A DNA stretch of 64,000 nucleotides from Eretmocerus hayati (lineage: Eukaryota > Arthropoda > Insecta > Hymenoptera > Aphelinidae), in NCBI GenBank assembly GCA_029851415.1, contig CM056743.1, forward strand, positions 64,820,186 to 64,884,185, given 5' to 3'. The notes beneath the pieces are model-generated. The model saw only the letters and a list, made by a program, of their open reading frames with translations. It was not told where the DNA came from and ran no database searches. Position 1 is the stretch's first letter. Each line of letters begins with the position of its first letter. This document shows, piece by piece, positions 1 through 12,000 of this stretch. The translations under genes were made by a program, and so were the position numbers.

Positions 1-708
1 AATTATTATCTGATAACACCGCCAGTGCAATCGAATGGTTTGGTTTGAACAAATTCTATCAGTATGATCATGAGTGGGCGTTGTGTGCTGATGTATTCAA
101 GACTGCTAATGATTGGTTCGATCAATTCAATACTGAACGAAAATTTGGCCAGAAATTTTGCATGAATGCTTATGGCGTCACATTGAAAGAGCAGGATGAA
201 TTGCTCGATAAAATGACCAAATTGATGAGATATACTCGAGTTGTGGGACATCGGACCCTTCTCCCGTTTCAGAAAGAGATAATAGTCAGTAACAATTCTC
301 TCAAAGGACTGTTGAAATATCTCAAGGAGAAATATTCCACCGACGATTGCCCAATTGAGTATATGATGACTTATAGACTGAATTAAGATATTGTTGAAAA
401 CATTTTCTCGTTCATCCGAGGGATGGGAGCGACTAATACGAAACCATCGGCCTTACAATTCAAATATCGAATTAAATGGTATATTCTGGGAAAGCATAGT
501 CATGACATGTACACTGAGAAATGTAGTACCCAAGACGATGCAGATTCGACATTAGTAGATGCTCGAACAATTAGCTTTCAATCGCAGCTTTCCAACAGCG
601 ACGCAATGATGGAAGTTTTGGGTGACGATTTGTTAGATGAGCAGATGCAGTGGGTTCCTGCTTCTAATGATCGCAACATTGCCCAGGACGATGAAGACAA
701 TATTGAAG
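1..708 (+). pseudogene. P-element-type transposase, upstream exon (5' part outside window)
   Basis: A single frame is open from the window edge and reads through the C-terminal half of a P-element/THAP9-type transposase. Recognisable features are the NNSLKGLLKYL stretch and the segment DIVENIFSFIRGMGATNTKP, which matches the conserved 'e.fFs.iRg.g..n..Pt..qFkyri' block of this superfamily. The family catalyses cut-and-paste transposition in the nucleus. The frame is broken by one TAA at 384-386, where family members usually carry Gln (CAA) before the D-I/A-V/L-E-N block. Translation on both sides of the stop is in the same frame, so this is a point nonsense change and not a frameshift. The exon ends at 708 before a GT donor, with phase 1. 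The THAP DNA-binding domain and the catalytic core lie upstream of the window. Family assignment is fairly sure. Whether it is a dead transposon or a decayed domesticated gene is open. Confidence 0.75.
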
Positions 709-1699
709 GTATATCTCCTCAATACGTAAATTGCTAATCACTCTCTTCCAGTGTAGATTTTTGAAAATCTCGGTATATAATTTTCTGCTCATGGATGCTT
801 CATTTATGAACTAGATCATAGAATTGTATTGATTGATTGTTTATCGTTCTTAACTATCGCGAGATCAACAGAAATCGATTAGAAAATTCTAAGTTAGCAA
901 CAGTTGTGAATGTCATGAATCAATCCCCACGAGATACTCATTGAATAGCTCACCCCAATGTTATCTGTTCAATCATGACAATTCGGAACATCTGCGTAAG
1001 CTTAGTTCAAAACTAGTAAGCTTACATATAAAAATTGCTACAAATCGATGATGATGATGCGCGATACATTCAAAGCATTGTTGGTACTCTTTTCGCTGCG
1101 TAAAACATCGAGAAATACAATTCTATAACAAAACAGGGTATGATTCGTCTCGGAGTGGTGATTTTGACCCCTATGTTCTTGACCAGAGCTTAAAAACCAC
1201 TCGGAAGCGATAAGTAGCCATTCGACTGAGTACGTAATGGAACGGCTTGTTGAAAGATTCTTGAAAATAATAATGCAATATCTTCATCGAATGTATTATG
1301 AGACTATGTGAATGATTTCAGCGACTCTACAGAAACTTTGGGTGTTATAATGGGAAGGATGATACGCTCTATCGTTACAACTACAATTCATCAAACTTGT
1401 TGATGGAATGGAATACATAATTGATTGAGGAGAGATCTGTGTGGATATTTCCTCGTGGATGGGAATAGCTGAATTCGAAAAATCGCTTACATGCCATGAT
1501 TTTTGGATGTTATTGCTATAGTAAATTCTTACACTCAAGCACGCACAAGGGTGTTACGCCCCCAAACATTTCCGCAATCGTCACATTTGAAGTCAAGTTC
1601 AAGTTTAAAACCCGCAGATAATCGTTCCCATGTGATAACCTTTGTGCGTGCAAATTGAATAAGATAATAGTTCAATTATTTTTTTCTCTTTCTGATTAG
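709..1699 (+). other. Intron of the P-type transposase gene
   Basis: The exon frame runs to ...GAAG at 708, then GTATAT. The conserved protein resumes directly after a pyrimidine-rich tract and TGATTAG at 1693-1699. Joining 708 to 1700 completes a Glu codon and keeps the frame open, so both splice sites and the phase agree. The 991-bp intron holds no coding sequence I can support. Confidence 0.65.
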
Positions 1700-2175
1700 A
1701 ATCCGACGTTGAGCTACCTGAGATAGACTATGTTAAGGAAATTGTTGGACAGGAGGGTCTTATTTATGTGGCTGGTTATGTGGCATCCCGATTTAGAACT
1801 AAATATCCTCATCTGGGTATACCTACACGCCAGATTCCGCAGATAGCTCCTTCAAGTTGGGTTTGCCACATATCAAGAGGAAATTCAATCTACCCCTCTG
1901 ATAATATGTTGAAAACAGCAATGATTCTTGAGCCTATATTTGAAGACTTTCATGGCAGTTCCCTTTCTAACTCTGACAAAATTTTTGATCGAGTATCACT
2001 TCTAGTGGAGCAAAAAATAAACAATGAATTCCAGATACCTGATGAGGTTCTTTCATGTTTGGTTCGTACTCGAACGTATATCAGGTTGAGAGAGGTGAAT
2101 CAGCAATGGAAAAACGCTTATGACAAGCTCAGGGCCGCTCACAGGACTGCCAAGAATTTAAAATTGTTCTCATGA
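1700..2175 (+). pseudogene. P-element-type transposase, last exon (C-terminal domain)
   Basis: This exon encodes the C-terminal domain of the same transposase. It reads IYVAGYVASRF near its start, then a W...ISRGNSIYPS block, and ends with LVRTRTYIRLREVN before the TGA at 2173-2175. The order 'YVAGYVA', 'SRGgL..Ps', 'l.vrtRtyiRir.lN' is the usual C-terminus of P-element and THAP9-like proteins. The exon itself has no frameshift or internal stop, unlike the upstream exon. An AATAAA-like signal lies about 250 bases downstream (near 2424). It may be the end of an otherwise full copy, since similar short repeats follow it. Confidence 0.75.
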
Positions 2176-2282
2176 ATTTTACAAGATGTGCAATCTTTAT
2201 TGTATTATGCGATGTTTCGCGTTATGAAACAGACCTTTTCCTTCATACGAAATTGTATAAATTACCGTTTTTGACAAATGTG

Positions 2283-2396
2283 GACTGACTAAATTGTGAA
2301 CATCAATTGCAATCGTAGAAACAAAATTTATGATATTGTTGTTGGATATATATTTTTCTAAAAAACCCCGACTGACTACTTTGTAAGCATCAATAG
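2283..2396 (+). repeat. Pair of direct repeats 3' of the P-type transposase (possible subterminal sites)
   Basis: Two similar 27-base copies start at 2283 and 2370, sharing GACTGACTA and a conserved TTGT.A.CATCAAT half. They are spaced 87 bases apart, about 110-200 bases past the stop codon. P-type elements carry subterminal transposase-binding sites in this position. That role here is inference. Confidence 0.4.
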
Positions 2397-2450
2397 TCAC
2401 TAAATGTCAATCGTTATTAGTGAAATAAAATTCATGTTGTACAATGAATT

Positions 2451-3870
2451 CATAGTGTGGTTCTGTTGCTCTTATTCTAGTGCATTTAAGGTCCATAACA
2501 TTTTATCTAAATTTTTTTTTAGAAGTTCCCAGTAGTTGAACGATCGATTTGTGTGTACATTCACGTGGGTTATGATGGAATCCGTAGGCGAGTGGCATGT
2601 AGCAAGTCACTTCTCCGATTTCCTCATGAATATAATCTGGTCCAGTAACTCACTTGCCGCGACTGACCCTAAATCCGGTTCTGCTAACAGTAAGCTACTT
2701 AGTATTGAGAGTGATACACTATTTCAGGCATCGAGACCATCGAGATGGGGTTCGAAGCAAGTTACGATTGATATTCTTCATTGCAGAGACCCTGACACAT
2801 GTTTGAAGTTTGAACATTTTCAACGGTTTGCGGTTAAAATATATGATTGATTATGTATCAAAAGAATATTTCAACTCTTTCCATGATATTGAGCAATTCA
2901 GGCATAATCCTCAATTTTCGTTGAATGATTTACTTCACCCAATTGAACTCATCGCTTTGATGCAATGCTACTTCAATTTAGAATGGCATTCCTCATTCTA
3001 TGTTCACAACCGCTCATAATCTCTTTAATGTGAATTTTTCCTCACGTCCGTATGTTGGAAGACATCAGAATAGGGATATTCTAATCGCTAGTCACTTAAC
3101 ACAACCCTCCGACACTTTTTCTCCTCCGAAAACTCACCAAAACTCGTGTTCAAAAGAGTTCATATTCATCAAACATCGTCAAACATCCCATCTACATTCA
3201 AATGCAACCCGACTCCCGCTCGCGTTCTGATTGGACGAGCGCCCGGGCTGGGGTCAAAATCTGATTGGCTGAGAGCTTACGCTGCGCGTGAGCACACTAT
3301 ATCTCCTTTACACCATGAATTCAATATCGTTTTTTACATAGAAAATCTCCAAGAGTTCGAATCTTATAATTTTCTCTCGTTTACCGGGTCTCAATAGAAT
3401 TCGAACGCGTGAAAAAATTTTCTCCCAACATCTTTGACTGGCATCAATCCGTTCGAATGTTGAAGACGAAGTCGATTTTGAAAATTCAAGTCTAGATTGA
3501 CGAGCGACATATCATCCCTAGGGTTTTTAAGGGCGCGTAGTATGAACTCGAGACCATATGAGGGCAAATTTCAATTTTACTAATTTTTCGAGCAGTCCAT
3601 CGTGGAGTCCAATCACACTGAATATTCCATCAAGGATCTCTCTGAGGATCCTGCGGTCTTCATATCATTACGCCCGGAGAAGAAAAATACTTCTCATCGT
3701 TCTCTCAATGTATTTTTGAATGAGGAAGTGTATTCCTTCGTCGGGGGTGACGATATGAGATCTGTGAAACGTCACAGTTGTTGGATTTCGTTCACGTTCT
3801 CCAACTCTTATAACCTCAATTTGGTTATTGGTTCATGCACAACACTCCACCCAGATGTTGAGAAGTTAAT
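2451..3870. other. No gene seen; short GC-rich island with two inverted CCAAT boxes
   Basis: No ORF here has a recognisable product. The only structure noted is a short GC-richer patch with two CTGATTGG octamers (inverted CCAAT boxes) at 3227-3234 and 3261-3268, 34 bases apart. This could be promoter-like, but no transcript unit can be tied to it. Confidence 0.3.
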
Positions 3871-3933
3871 GTAGCTGCTCTGCGGTTGAGTCGCGAACCC
3901 GTATGCAGAATACCTGGGTTCGAGCCTCGGCCA
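3871..3933 (+). other. tRNA-like segment, possible SINE head
   Basis: Positions 3914-3930 form a T-arm: stem CTGGG/CTCGG, including two G-T pairs, around a TTCGAGC loop. This gives a near-consensus B box (GGTTCGAGCC). An A-box-like TAGCTGCTCTGCGG lies about 40 bases upstream. A full cloverleaf cannot be drawn because acceptor and anticodon stems do not pair well. It looks like the tRNA-derived head of a SINE or a degenerate tRNA pseudogene, not a working tRNA. Confidence 0.3.
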
Positions 3934-3940
3934 TGAAACT

Positions 3941-5500
3941 TCCTTTATTCCTATCTTATTTCCACGAGACAACCCATAATGAGAATGACATGAATGTTGG
4001 TTCGTGGATACTTGAACTTGTATTTCGCAAAGGAACATCAACGGTTATGAAGTTGTAGATTGAGGATAGACTGCTACAATAAATTAGCACGATGATCAGC
4101 TGTCTGCTCTTTTTTTCCATGTTCCTCTCATATTTGTATCGAACGTTCGATATGTTCTCCTAGGAACAGGGATTCCGGGATACCAAAACTCTTCCAGTTT
4201 CACTCCAATATTTTCTTAACATCGCAATAACTTTCTCAGTTGTGAGCATTGTTCTTTGAGGGTGTCTAGCTTGAACTCTCGTTCTCATTTTCTCGATTGA
4301 ACAGGATTTCGTCGATCAAGAGTTTTAGAAAGAGAGGTCCGGGAGTCGAGGCGCTCCGAACAATCCGAACTAGCATCATCGAATGGAACCATATTTTCCT
4401 TGGATATTCAGTTTTGATAAAATCTCTCCATGTATGATAGCAACAGCAGATGCAGCACAAATATGATGTGTTCCATGCCAAAGCGATCTACGGAAACGGG
4501 TCATCTCTCGGATTTCTCTCCAACCTGATTTATCCGATTCTATGTCCCAAAATAGGAACTTTAACCACCTATGGGACCCAAAAGAAATGTCATCCCTCCG
4601 TTGCACGCACATCGGTAGGAAGAGTGAAAATTCATCATGTGAAAGTCGATGATTTTTCATTCACTAAAATGATAATATCTCAAATTGTTCGACATGTACA
4701 AACTTGCGGATTGCAGCATCTGGAAGGGCGTACAGAAACCTATTCATTGTATATGGCGAAAATGAAGGGGTAACATTCGATAGATAATGGCGAGTAGAAT
4801 AAGATGGTTGAAGTGGATTTTGATTAAGGCTCAAATTGGGGGGTGAGAAATGAAGGAATCCAAGAAAGTTCAAGCAAGAATTCCCGCACCGATGAAAAAC
4901 TTCCTCTTCGTGAAAGCAAAAATTGAATGTGAACCTCCAGAATCGTCTCGAATGGAATTTTTGAATTTTGCATATTCTGAAAGTTCAAACAATCTTACGT
5001 TAAATTCATGTAAATCGGATTTTCCTCGACGCCTATCTTGTACTCAAAAACGAGCCCCTGGAAGATCTCGTGGATGTGTCCTCTCAGCTGGCGCTAAAGC
5101 GTTGAATGTCCACGTGCTTTCGATTCGATGTAATTTATTGTGTTGTGGACCCTGTTTGAGTGAATGGATTCGAACTCTGCAGGTGATTATTTCATAGAAA
5201 ATTTCATGTTCTTCTCGTTGAAATGAGTCCCAAGAGCCTAATCTCATGCGCATATGCAGGGAATGATGTTTTCTTGTTACTAAGAGAATTCGATTCCAGA
5301 AAATGGATAATGAGTCGCTTGGATCGCCCCAAACTCCTCAGAGACCATTTCTTTCCGGAAGAACACAGAATTTTACGTTTTTTACATGATTTCCAGGGAA
5401 GTAAGAAAATGGCTCCCAAAGTAATTGACCATTTAGTGACAAAAACACTTTCTTAGCTCCTTTCTCAGCTCCAGGAGGACTCCAAAGCGATGGGAAGAAC
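3941..5500. other. No gene seen
   Basis: The ORFs here are short, overlap on opposite strands, and show no recognisable domain, repeat or RNA structure. Confidence 0.4.
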
Positions 5501-5504
5501 TTTT

Positions 5505-6775
5505 TAATAAAGTTTTGGATGAACCAACGACTCGACTAGGCGAATCCGGAGAGGTCTGGTGATACATGCCCGAAACCGCAGACTGTATAGGGCTCTGTTG
5601 ACTTTCTTAGTTACTTGGTCAATGTGCGGTTTCTACGTCAATTCACTGTCAAGTGTAACACCAAGACTCACAACCGTATCACTGAACGGGATGAACTTTC
5701 CTTCCTGTATCTCAATCCCTGGCTAGTCCATCCTTTCCAGATCTTTGATATTCCTCTCCGAGCTGAAGAAGATTGCTTTGGTCTTGCCAGCGTTGAGACA
5801 CAGACCGGAAGCTCTGGCCCACTCAGCGACTAGTCGTCCTATTTCTCCGAGTCGAGCGATGCCTTCTCTGATATCATTTTTTTCGATTTGGAGATGAATT
5901 TGGAGGTCATCCGCATAAAATAGATGATGTACCGACTTTCCGTCCAGTAAACTAGCCAAGCCATTCACATACAAGCTAAAGAGAAGAGGCCCAAGGACGG
6001 ACCCCTATGGAATACCCAGACTGGTTTCGAGTCAATCAGATTTGCCTACTTTAGAAGTGATTTGTTGGGTGCGACCCTGTAAATATGATTTCATCTACAG
6101 GAGTGCCAATCTTGAGAGGCCAAGATGTCGTAGCTTCCTCGACAGGGATGGTGAGATTGTGTCGAAAGCTTTACTAAAATCGAATACTAGGAGCAGAGTG
6201 ATCTTCTTCCTGTCAATACCTACTCTGATGTCATCAGTCAATTTTAATATAGCTGTCTGGGTGCTATGGTGTTGCCTGGAACCCGTCTGGAAGCAATCAA
6301 GTATCTTCTCGATTTTCAAATACTCCGTGATTAGGTCGTGTGCGATTTTTTGCAGAACCTTGGAGAGGAAACACACCAGCGCTGTTGATGGAGCGGCAGT
6401 CTTCAGTGATGCAATCAGCTGCACTTGCTTCCAAGCCTCAGGAAAAATGCCATGAGCGAAAGAGGAGTTAAAAATATGTACAATGAGGTCACTAATATCC
6501 GGAGGAACTTTCGCGATCACGCTTTGGGGCATCCTATCCGCTCCACGGGCCTGTGAGAAGAAATGTTCGATAGCGAGGACTACATCACTGAAATTCATGG
6601 GCTTGAATTCAAACCCCTCCTCCGGTGCCGAGTCAATATCGTCCATTGCTCCATTAATATTTCCGTGGGGCGAAACGGAAACTTCCGCCAAGTGTGCGTT
6701 CAACTCATTCGGTGTGAATCCATGCAAATCCTCCTCTTTGCTCTTAGGCAACAGGCCAAGATTGCGCATCTCCTT
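5505..6775 (-). pseudogene. Non-LTR retrotransposon reverse transcriptase, truncated and broken
   Basis: Read on the minus strand, 6769-6095 gives an RT N-terminal half with LLLVFDFSKAFDTISP (motif A, with the first catalytic Asp) preceded by QTGSRQHHSTQTAIL. After a frame change near 6000-6090, 5974-5723 continues with FYADDLQI (the catalytic YADD of motif C) and LNAGKTK. The frame continues to about 5505 with a typical C-terminal 'LGVTLDSELT...KPHIDQVTKKVNRALYSLR' region. The motif-B P-Q-G-S is disrupted by a TAG in place of Gln, and a TAG replaces the usual Trp after DSELT. No endonuclease or ORF1 is present, so this is a 5'-truncated copy. The style is that of Jockey-like insect LINEs and resembles the copy at 24-34 kb. 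It lies just beside a (GA)n run. Confidence 0.85.
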
Positions 6776-6786
6776 TCAAATTCCGA

Positions 6787-6959
6787 AAGAGAGAGAGAGA
6801 GAGAGAGAGAGAGATTGGTTGATTCAGATTTCATTAAGTCCGGGGGAAAAACCTCATTCGCCCACATAACAAGTGTACAAGCGTAATACATAGAGAATTA
6901 TGAATAAGAATTCAAATATGGATCTGAGAGAGAGGGAGAGAGAGAGAGAGAGAGAGAGT
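6787..6959. repeat. (GA)n microsatellites
   Basis: Two GA runs, 6787-6813 and about 6930-6958, flank a short spacer just 5' (on the minus strand) of the LINE fragment. The region 7000-7130 downstream is also purine-rich (GAAGA-type). Confidence 0.9.
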
Positions 6960-6966
6960 AAGTAGG

Positions 6967-8002
6967 AACAGAAGAGGTCCGAGTGGTTCCAGGAAGAACA
7001 TGATGCACTGGAGAGGGAAGAAAGAAGAGAAAAGAGAGGAGTTCAAAGATCGAAGACTCAAGAAAGGAGAGAGAAGAAAGAAGAATGAAGAGATGAAAGA
7101 AGATCGAAGAAGGAGAAACAACGACTGCGAGTCGTGAGAAGAGAGACGCTCGATCCTGAGCGCGAGACACCGCCGGCCCTCAAGTAATGCTCACGCGATG
7201 CCGCACAGTGGGGCGAACCATTGATTTTGCGCCATAAAGTGCATCCTTGCGAATTTTTGACCGATTGACTCGATCCAAAAAGGGTTCCTTTCGTTTTTCA
7301 ATCCTCCACCACGTGGCACTGCAAAAATTTTGATTAAAACCGTCCTAGAGTGTGGAGGAGGCACTGAAGTCTCAAAAATGACACCTAGATTTCATGATTT
7401 TGGGGGTCGTTCTACGATTTTCGAGGTTCGAGTTTCACCATTTCTGAGCACATTCGACCCATCACAAACGATTAAATGGTTCAGGAAAGTGTTGAAGGGT
7501 GGTGTACACAATCCAAGGACCATGTAGGTCATTTTAGAAGATGTCAAGCTGTTAAACAGCCCGGGTGCCCAAGAAATCAGCGTATTTCCGTCTCGAATTC
7601 AGTGCACCTTCAGTGCCTCCTCCACACTCCCGGACGGTTTTAATCAAAATTGTTGCAGTGCCACGTGGTGGAGGGTTGAAAAACGAAGAGAATCTTTTTT
7701 GGATCAAGTCAATCGGTCAAATATTCGCGCGGATGCACTTTATGGCGCAAAATCGATGTTTCGCCCCACTAAATGCCGGAGCCGGGTTGGTAAGTTGGTG
7801 GATTTCTTCCTTGTCCAATTGCCGGCGCCAACGGAGAAGGAAGAGAGGGTTTACCCGGTTCGGATGGCCGTATCGATGCGGATTCCAGCCCGGGACTGTT
7901 GGGGAGATGCTGGCCAGCCGTGTTTGGCTGACCGGTGCCTCTCCTTCGTACGTCGCAGCGTATTCGCCCTACAACCACCTTGAAAAAAAAAAAAAAAAAA
8001 AA
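6967..8002 (+). mobile_element. Retroposed sequence with poly(A) tail and 9-bp target duplication
   Basis: A run of about 21 A residues (7983-8003) ends a GC-rich stretch. The 9-mer AGTAAGTAG occurs immediately after it (8003-8011) and again at 6958-6966. A 3' poly(A) plus a matching short direct repeat at the far end is the usual mark of LINE-mediated retroposition. Removing the foldback insertion (7206-7771) leaves about 470 bases, a SINE-like or small processed-RNA size. Near the 5' end, TCCGAGTGGTTCC resembles the A box of Leu/Ser tRNAs, but no convincing B box follows. No coding content was recognised. Target-site identity is seen; origin from a tRNA is a guess. Confidence 0.5.
7206..7771. 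mobile_element. Foldback / TIR element (about 170-bp arms)
   Basis: The left arm (7206 to about 7376), starting CAGTGGGGCGAA, is the imperfect inverse complement of the right arm (about 7598-7771), which ends TTCGCCCCACT. Arms include matching GCGCCATAAAGTGCATCC and CCTCCACCACGTGGCACTGC blocks. Flanks are ATGCCGCA (7198-7205) and ATGCCGGA (7773-7780), an 8-bp near-duplication, suggesting an 8-bp-TSD DNA transposon class such as hAT. The element is non-coding and inserted in the retroposed sequence around it. Confidence 0.65.
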
Positions 8003-8012
8003 AGTAAGTAGA

Positions 8013-9059
8013 ATGGTCGAATTCCTCTCTTGGTATAGCCCTCTTCGACCTCGCATATTCATCTCTCCACTCGGAATGTCTCTTTCATGAAAGAGCTTGC
8101 AGTTCCAATGAACCTATTGTTTTGATTACCAAAAAATGTATTCATAGTCACACAAGATGCCAGGTGCCTGGATGTATCAACAGAGTGATTGTGGAAAGCT
8201 CGAATGAGAATAGAATGGAATAGAATAGAGTAGTCTTCATTCGTCTTATGACGAAAATCTGAATACATGATATCATCCTCGGACACCTCCATTGATAGTA
8301 ATATTATCAGTCTTTCACGTGACATGGTGTATCACACGTCTTTATATAGAATTTGGTCGAGGTGTCGGATCAGACACACATGGCAGGTGTGTATCACAAA
8401 AGGTACATATGAGTAGAAGTACGGTCGGAAGAGACATCGAGTGCGTGTAATAATTGGATCAATATCATCTGGAATGTAATTGATGAACGAGAGGGAAGAA
8501 AATTCGAGCTCACTCTCTGACCTATTTAATCAATGAACTGGTTATCGATTATCCATTCTGATAGAATTCGTATGAATATTCTTGAACGTTGACGGGAGAG
8601 TTAGGGAAATAAGGTATGGATGGCTAGAGACATTGGCACTTGGAATAGGAGTATGAAAAAATGTTTGAGAGGAAAGAACATATGCTTCGTGTTATTCATA
8701 AGATACTGCTAGACGAACGGGTGTGAGACAAAGGATGAGACTATGTGTGGAGCTCCCTCCTTACCGTGTACATTGAAGAGGAAGGAATGCGGGTAATTAC
8801 TAGCCCTGAACGGAGTGTATATTTGAAGCATGATAGGCGTGTGGAGTATTTTGGGGATATGTGCGATCGGATGTGAATTTCAATGTTCTTGGTTGAGCTT
8901 TGATTGATTGCATAATTTGATAAGTTGCATGATTGTAAGAAATATGTGAGACTCCGAGATGGGTTGAGTATCACGACCATTGAACGTGTGAAATTTCTAG
9001 TAATAATAGGATCGGACGTTAGTTTCAGCGAGCTTGGGCAAACACTTGTCACTTTTGAG
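8013..9059. other. No gene seen
   Basis: AT-rich sequence with no recognisable ORF or RNA. The last part (about 8960-9127) begins to resemble the tandem-repeat units that resume at 11856. Confidence 0.4.
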
Positions 9060-12000
9060 CTCACTTCGATTGCATATTGAGTGTGGGAATTATTACTGAT
9101 CGTACAAACATGGATTTCAGATCATTATTCGACGTGGGCACCGTACTGTCAGCGCCCTCATCGGTCGTATCTTGAACTGTCCGAGTGCCGACCACGTGAC
9201 CTCTCAAATCAGCCGGCGGCTGTTATTAAACTGATGTCTAGTTGCAAATGTCCTGATAAAACGTTGTACGGAGTTTAAGTATGTGGTTTCAATATCACAT
9301 GAATGTGCCCGATCTTCGTATATACATGACCTTTTCTGGACCATGAGAAACGCAGGGGTTGCGCGTGTTCATCGCACGAAAAGAGTAACTTGCACTCTTA
9401 TGCAGACGACTGCCAACGACTGCAGACGAATACATGTGACAGCTGCGCGAGCGGCTGGAGCCTGGACGCCTGGAGCAACAAAACTTACAACGTGCAGACC
9501 AGTGAAAGTGAAAGATCTTCGAAATCTGTAACTCTCAGCTTTCTAGAAAGAATATAACTTTGTAATAGATACAGCAATCAAACCCTACAACAACAACAAA
9601 CTAGCAGAACACTTACCTTATCAAAAATACAAGCAAACCAACAACATGTTTGCAAATGCCCAGCCCCCCACCGATACAAGAACATTTGCAAGAGATTTCT
9701 CTCTCTTCTTATCCTTTAATTAAAATCGTTGCATTAAGCTCGTGAGGATTGCCAAACAAATCAGAATTTTGGAGACACAAGCCGAGAATGTCGACTTGCT
9801 CTTCGGTCTCTGCCGTTATTCCCACGTACATCATATGGTTTGAATTGGCTACTTTCTGACCTTCAATATACTTCCGGGAACCTCCCGATCAGAAAAATCA
9901 AGAGGTCCCATGCGGGGGCCACCAGTGGCGGCCACGGGTGCGCCCAGCGTGGCATGTAACGCCTTCCCATCGTGCGCCCAGCGTGGCTCTGGCTGGGCAG
10001 CCCAGCCTTCGGGATTTTTGAAGTTGTTCATTTTTTATAGATAGCTAGCTCAGCTTAACGAATCTGAGAGTACAGCTGTGGTATTAGCCTTCTAGTAATC
10101 GCCTTTTTGATCAGATTTGACAAAAAATTTTGAATCATAAATACGATAAATGCCGCAAAAGAACTTGTATCGAATCCCCTCCTTTCGTTCTTTCGAGAAG
10201 CATTCCATCACGGCATTTGGACCAAATGAGGAGATCCTTGCTTCGATATTATCAAGTTCAAATGTAAGACAGGGTGCACTTATTCTCTCCAACAACGCTC
10301 ATTTTTCTCTTTTTCAAATACATCTACTCCTGTCAATTTTTCAAGACCACCATATCATTTGTGATTTTAGGACTGATGTTTAATATTTCAGGAAAATTGA
10401 TTTATATACAATGTATATTATACATGTATTTCACTTTTTAGAAAATTGACCAATCATGGGTGCCCAAAATGAAGCCCAGGTACTCAAGGTGTCCAACGCA
10501 ACTTCAAAAAGGGAGGAGCATGAAATATTGATTCAAAATTACAAAATTCAATATATTGTCCATGGGTCTTACAGGACCCACCGAGTTATAAAAGGGTTTA
10601 ACTATGAGTTCTGAGAGGAGCTTTTGGCACTATTAAACTAATGAGATTTATCAAGCAAATCACCTTCCAAGATGAATTTCACCATTACCTGAATGTAAGA
10701 AGTTGCTGGATCACCCTTCGAGTGCATACCCCCAAGCTCAAACATGTTCTTCGAAAGACTATGTGCCAACTTGATTTTAGATTTTCAGAACTTGGTCTAT
10801 TTTGAGGTTATGTTTCATGTGTAATTATCTGGGTTATGAATTCATCCACTTCATCACCAATATAATAAGATATGGGCACTTTCATTAAATATGTAATATG
10901 TGCCACAGATGGTCAGAATTTCAAAATGTTAGCGCTTATCTTCCAACAGAAAGGCACTGTGTTCGCTCTTGGATTTCCTTGTCAACCACAATCAGCACTG
11001 ACCACAATAGGCATAAAAGAAACTAAGGGGTTTTGTTTTACATCCAAAAGATCTCAGCTTAAATGGTATATTGAAAGCAATCAGTCGTTGACTAAACTCT
11101 GGAGGAAAGCTCTGTACACTGAATCTCTGAATGTATACAACTTAATCTGGTAGATCAGTGCACAGGAATTTTGCTAATGTCTGGCAGAATATAATCTTGA
11201 GCACTTGTGAATACAATAAAACACAACTTTTGTGACACTTTGATATGAAGTTGCTAGCCATAATGAGCTCCACAACAACGATAAAACATAACCCCACGAG
11301 GTTATGTTTCATCTGGATCGTGCATTGTGGCATCGCTGGAATTTCTGCTACAAAAAGTATTATCACTGGTTGAAACTACCCGCAGAAATTAGTAAAAATG
11401 TCTAAGTTCGATGCTGGGAGCCAACTCGGTATCGGTATTTGCCTCTGACAGTACGAGCAACGAGCTCAAGCCGAGGCAGTAACAAACAATCCGGGGCCGT
11501 GACTTTTCGTTACAGGCCAGGCGTGCGCCACACTGGGCAGGCGTTACATTTCGGTTTTTGCCACGCTGGGCCACCGCAGGGCGACCCCAGTTTGCCCCGC
11601 GTGGCCCACGTGGGGGGCCTGGGCGCAGGCTGGGCGATTTCTGATCGGGCTGGACCCACATACTCCACTAAATCACTTATATTAATTAAATATTGCATTT
11701 CTTATTAGGACGACTTAAACCTAAGTGCAGCTTCCTATCCTAAAGTGATAAAAACAATCTTGGCCGCTCCAATTTGAGGAGTCACGTGGTCGGCACTCGG
11801 ACAGTTCAAGATACGACCGATGAGGGCGCTGACAGTACGGTGCCCACGTCGAATATGTCAAGAATGACGAATGGTTGTGAGATTATGACAAACTTTAGTA
11901 GTTCTTCTGGTTGGGAGGATTCTGCCATGACTGATGAAATATGGATTTTATACGTATTCGACCCTCCCGAGATTACATTATTTCCACATTGAGCGTGAGG

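Noticed and set aside
3871..3933. Functional tRNA gene
   Set aside because: Only the T arm folds; acceptor and anticodon stems fail.
6898..7170. Minus-strand Ser/Leu-rich ORFs
   Set aside because: They are translations of the (GA)n and purine-rich tract, not proteins.
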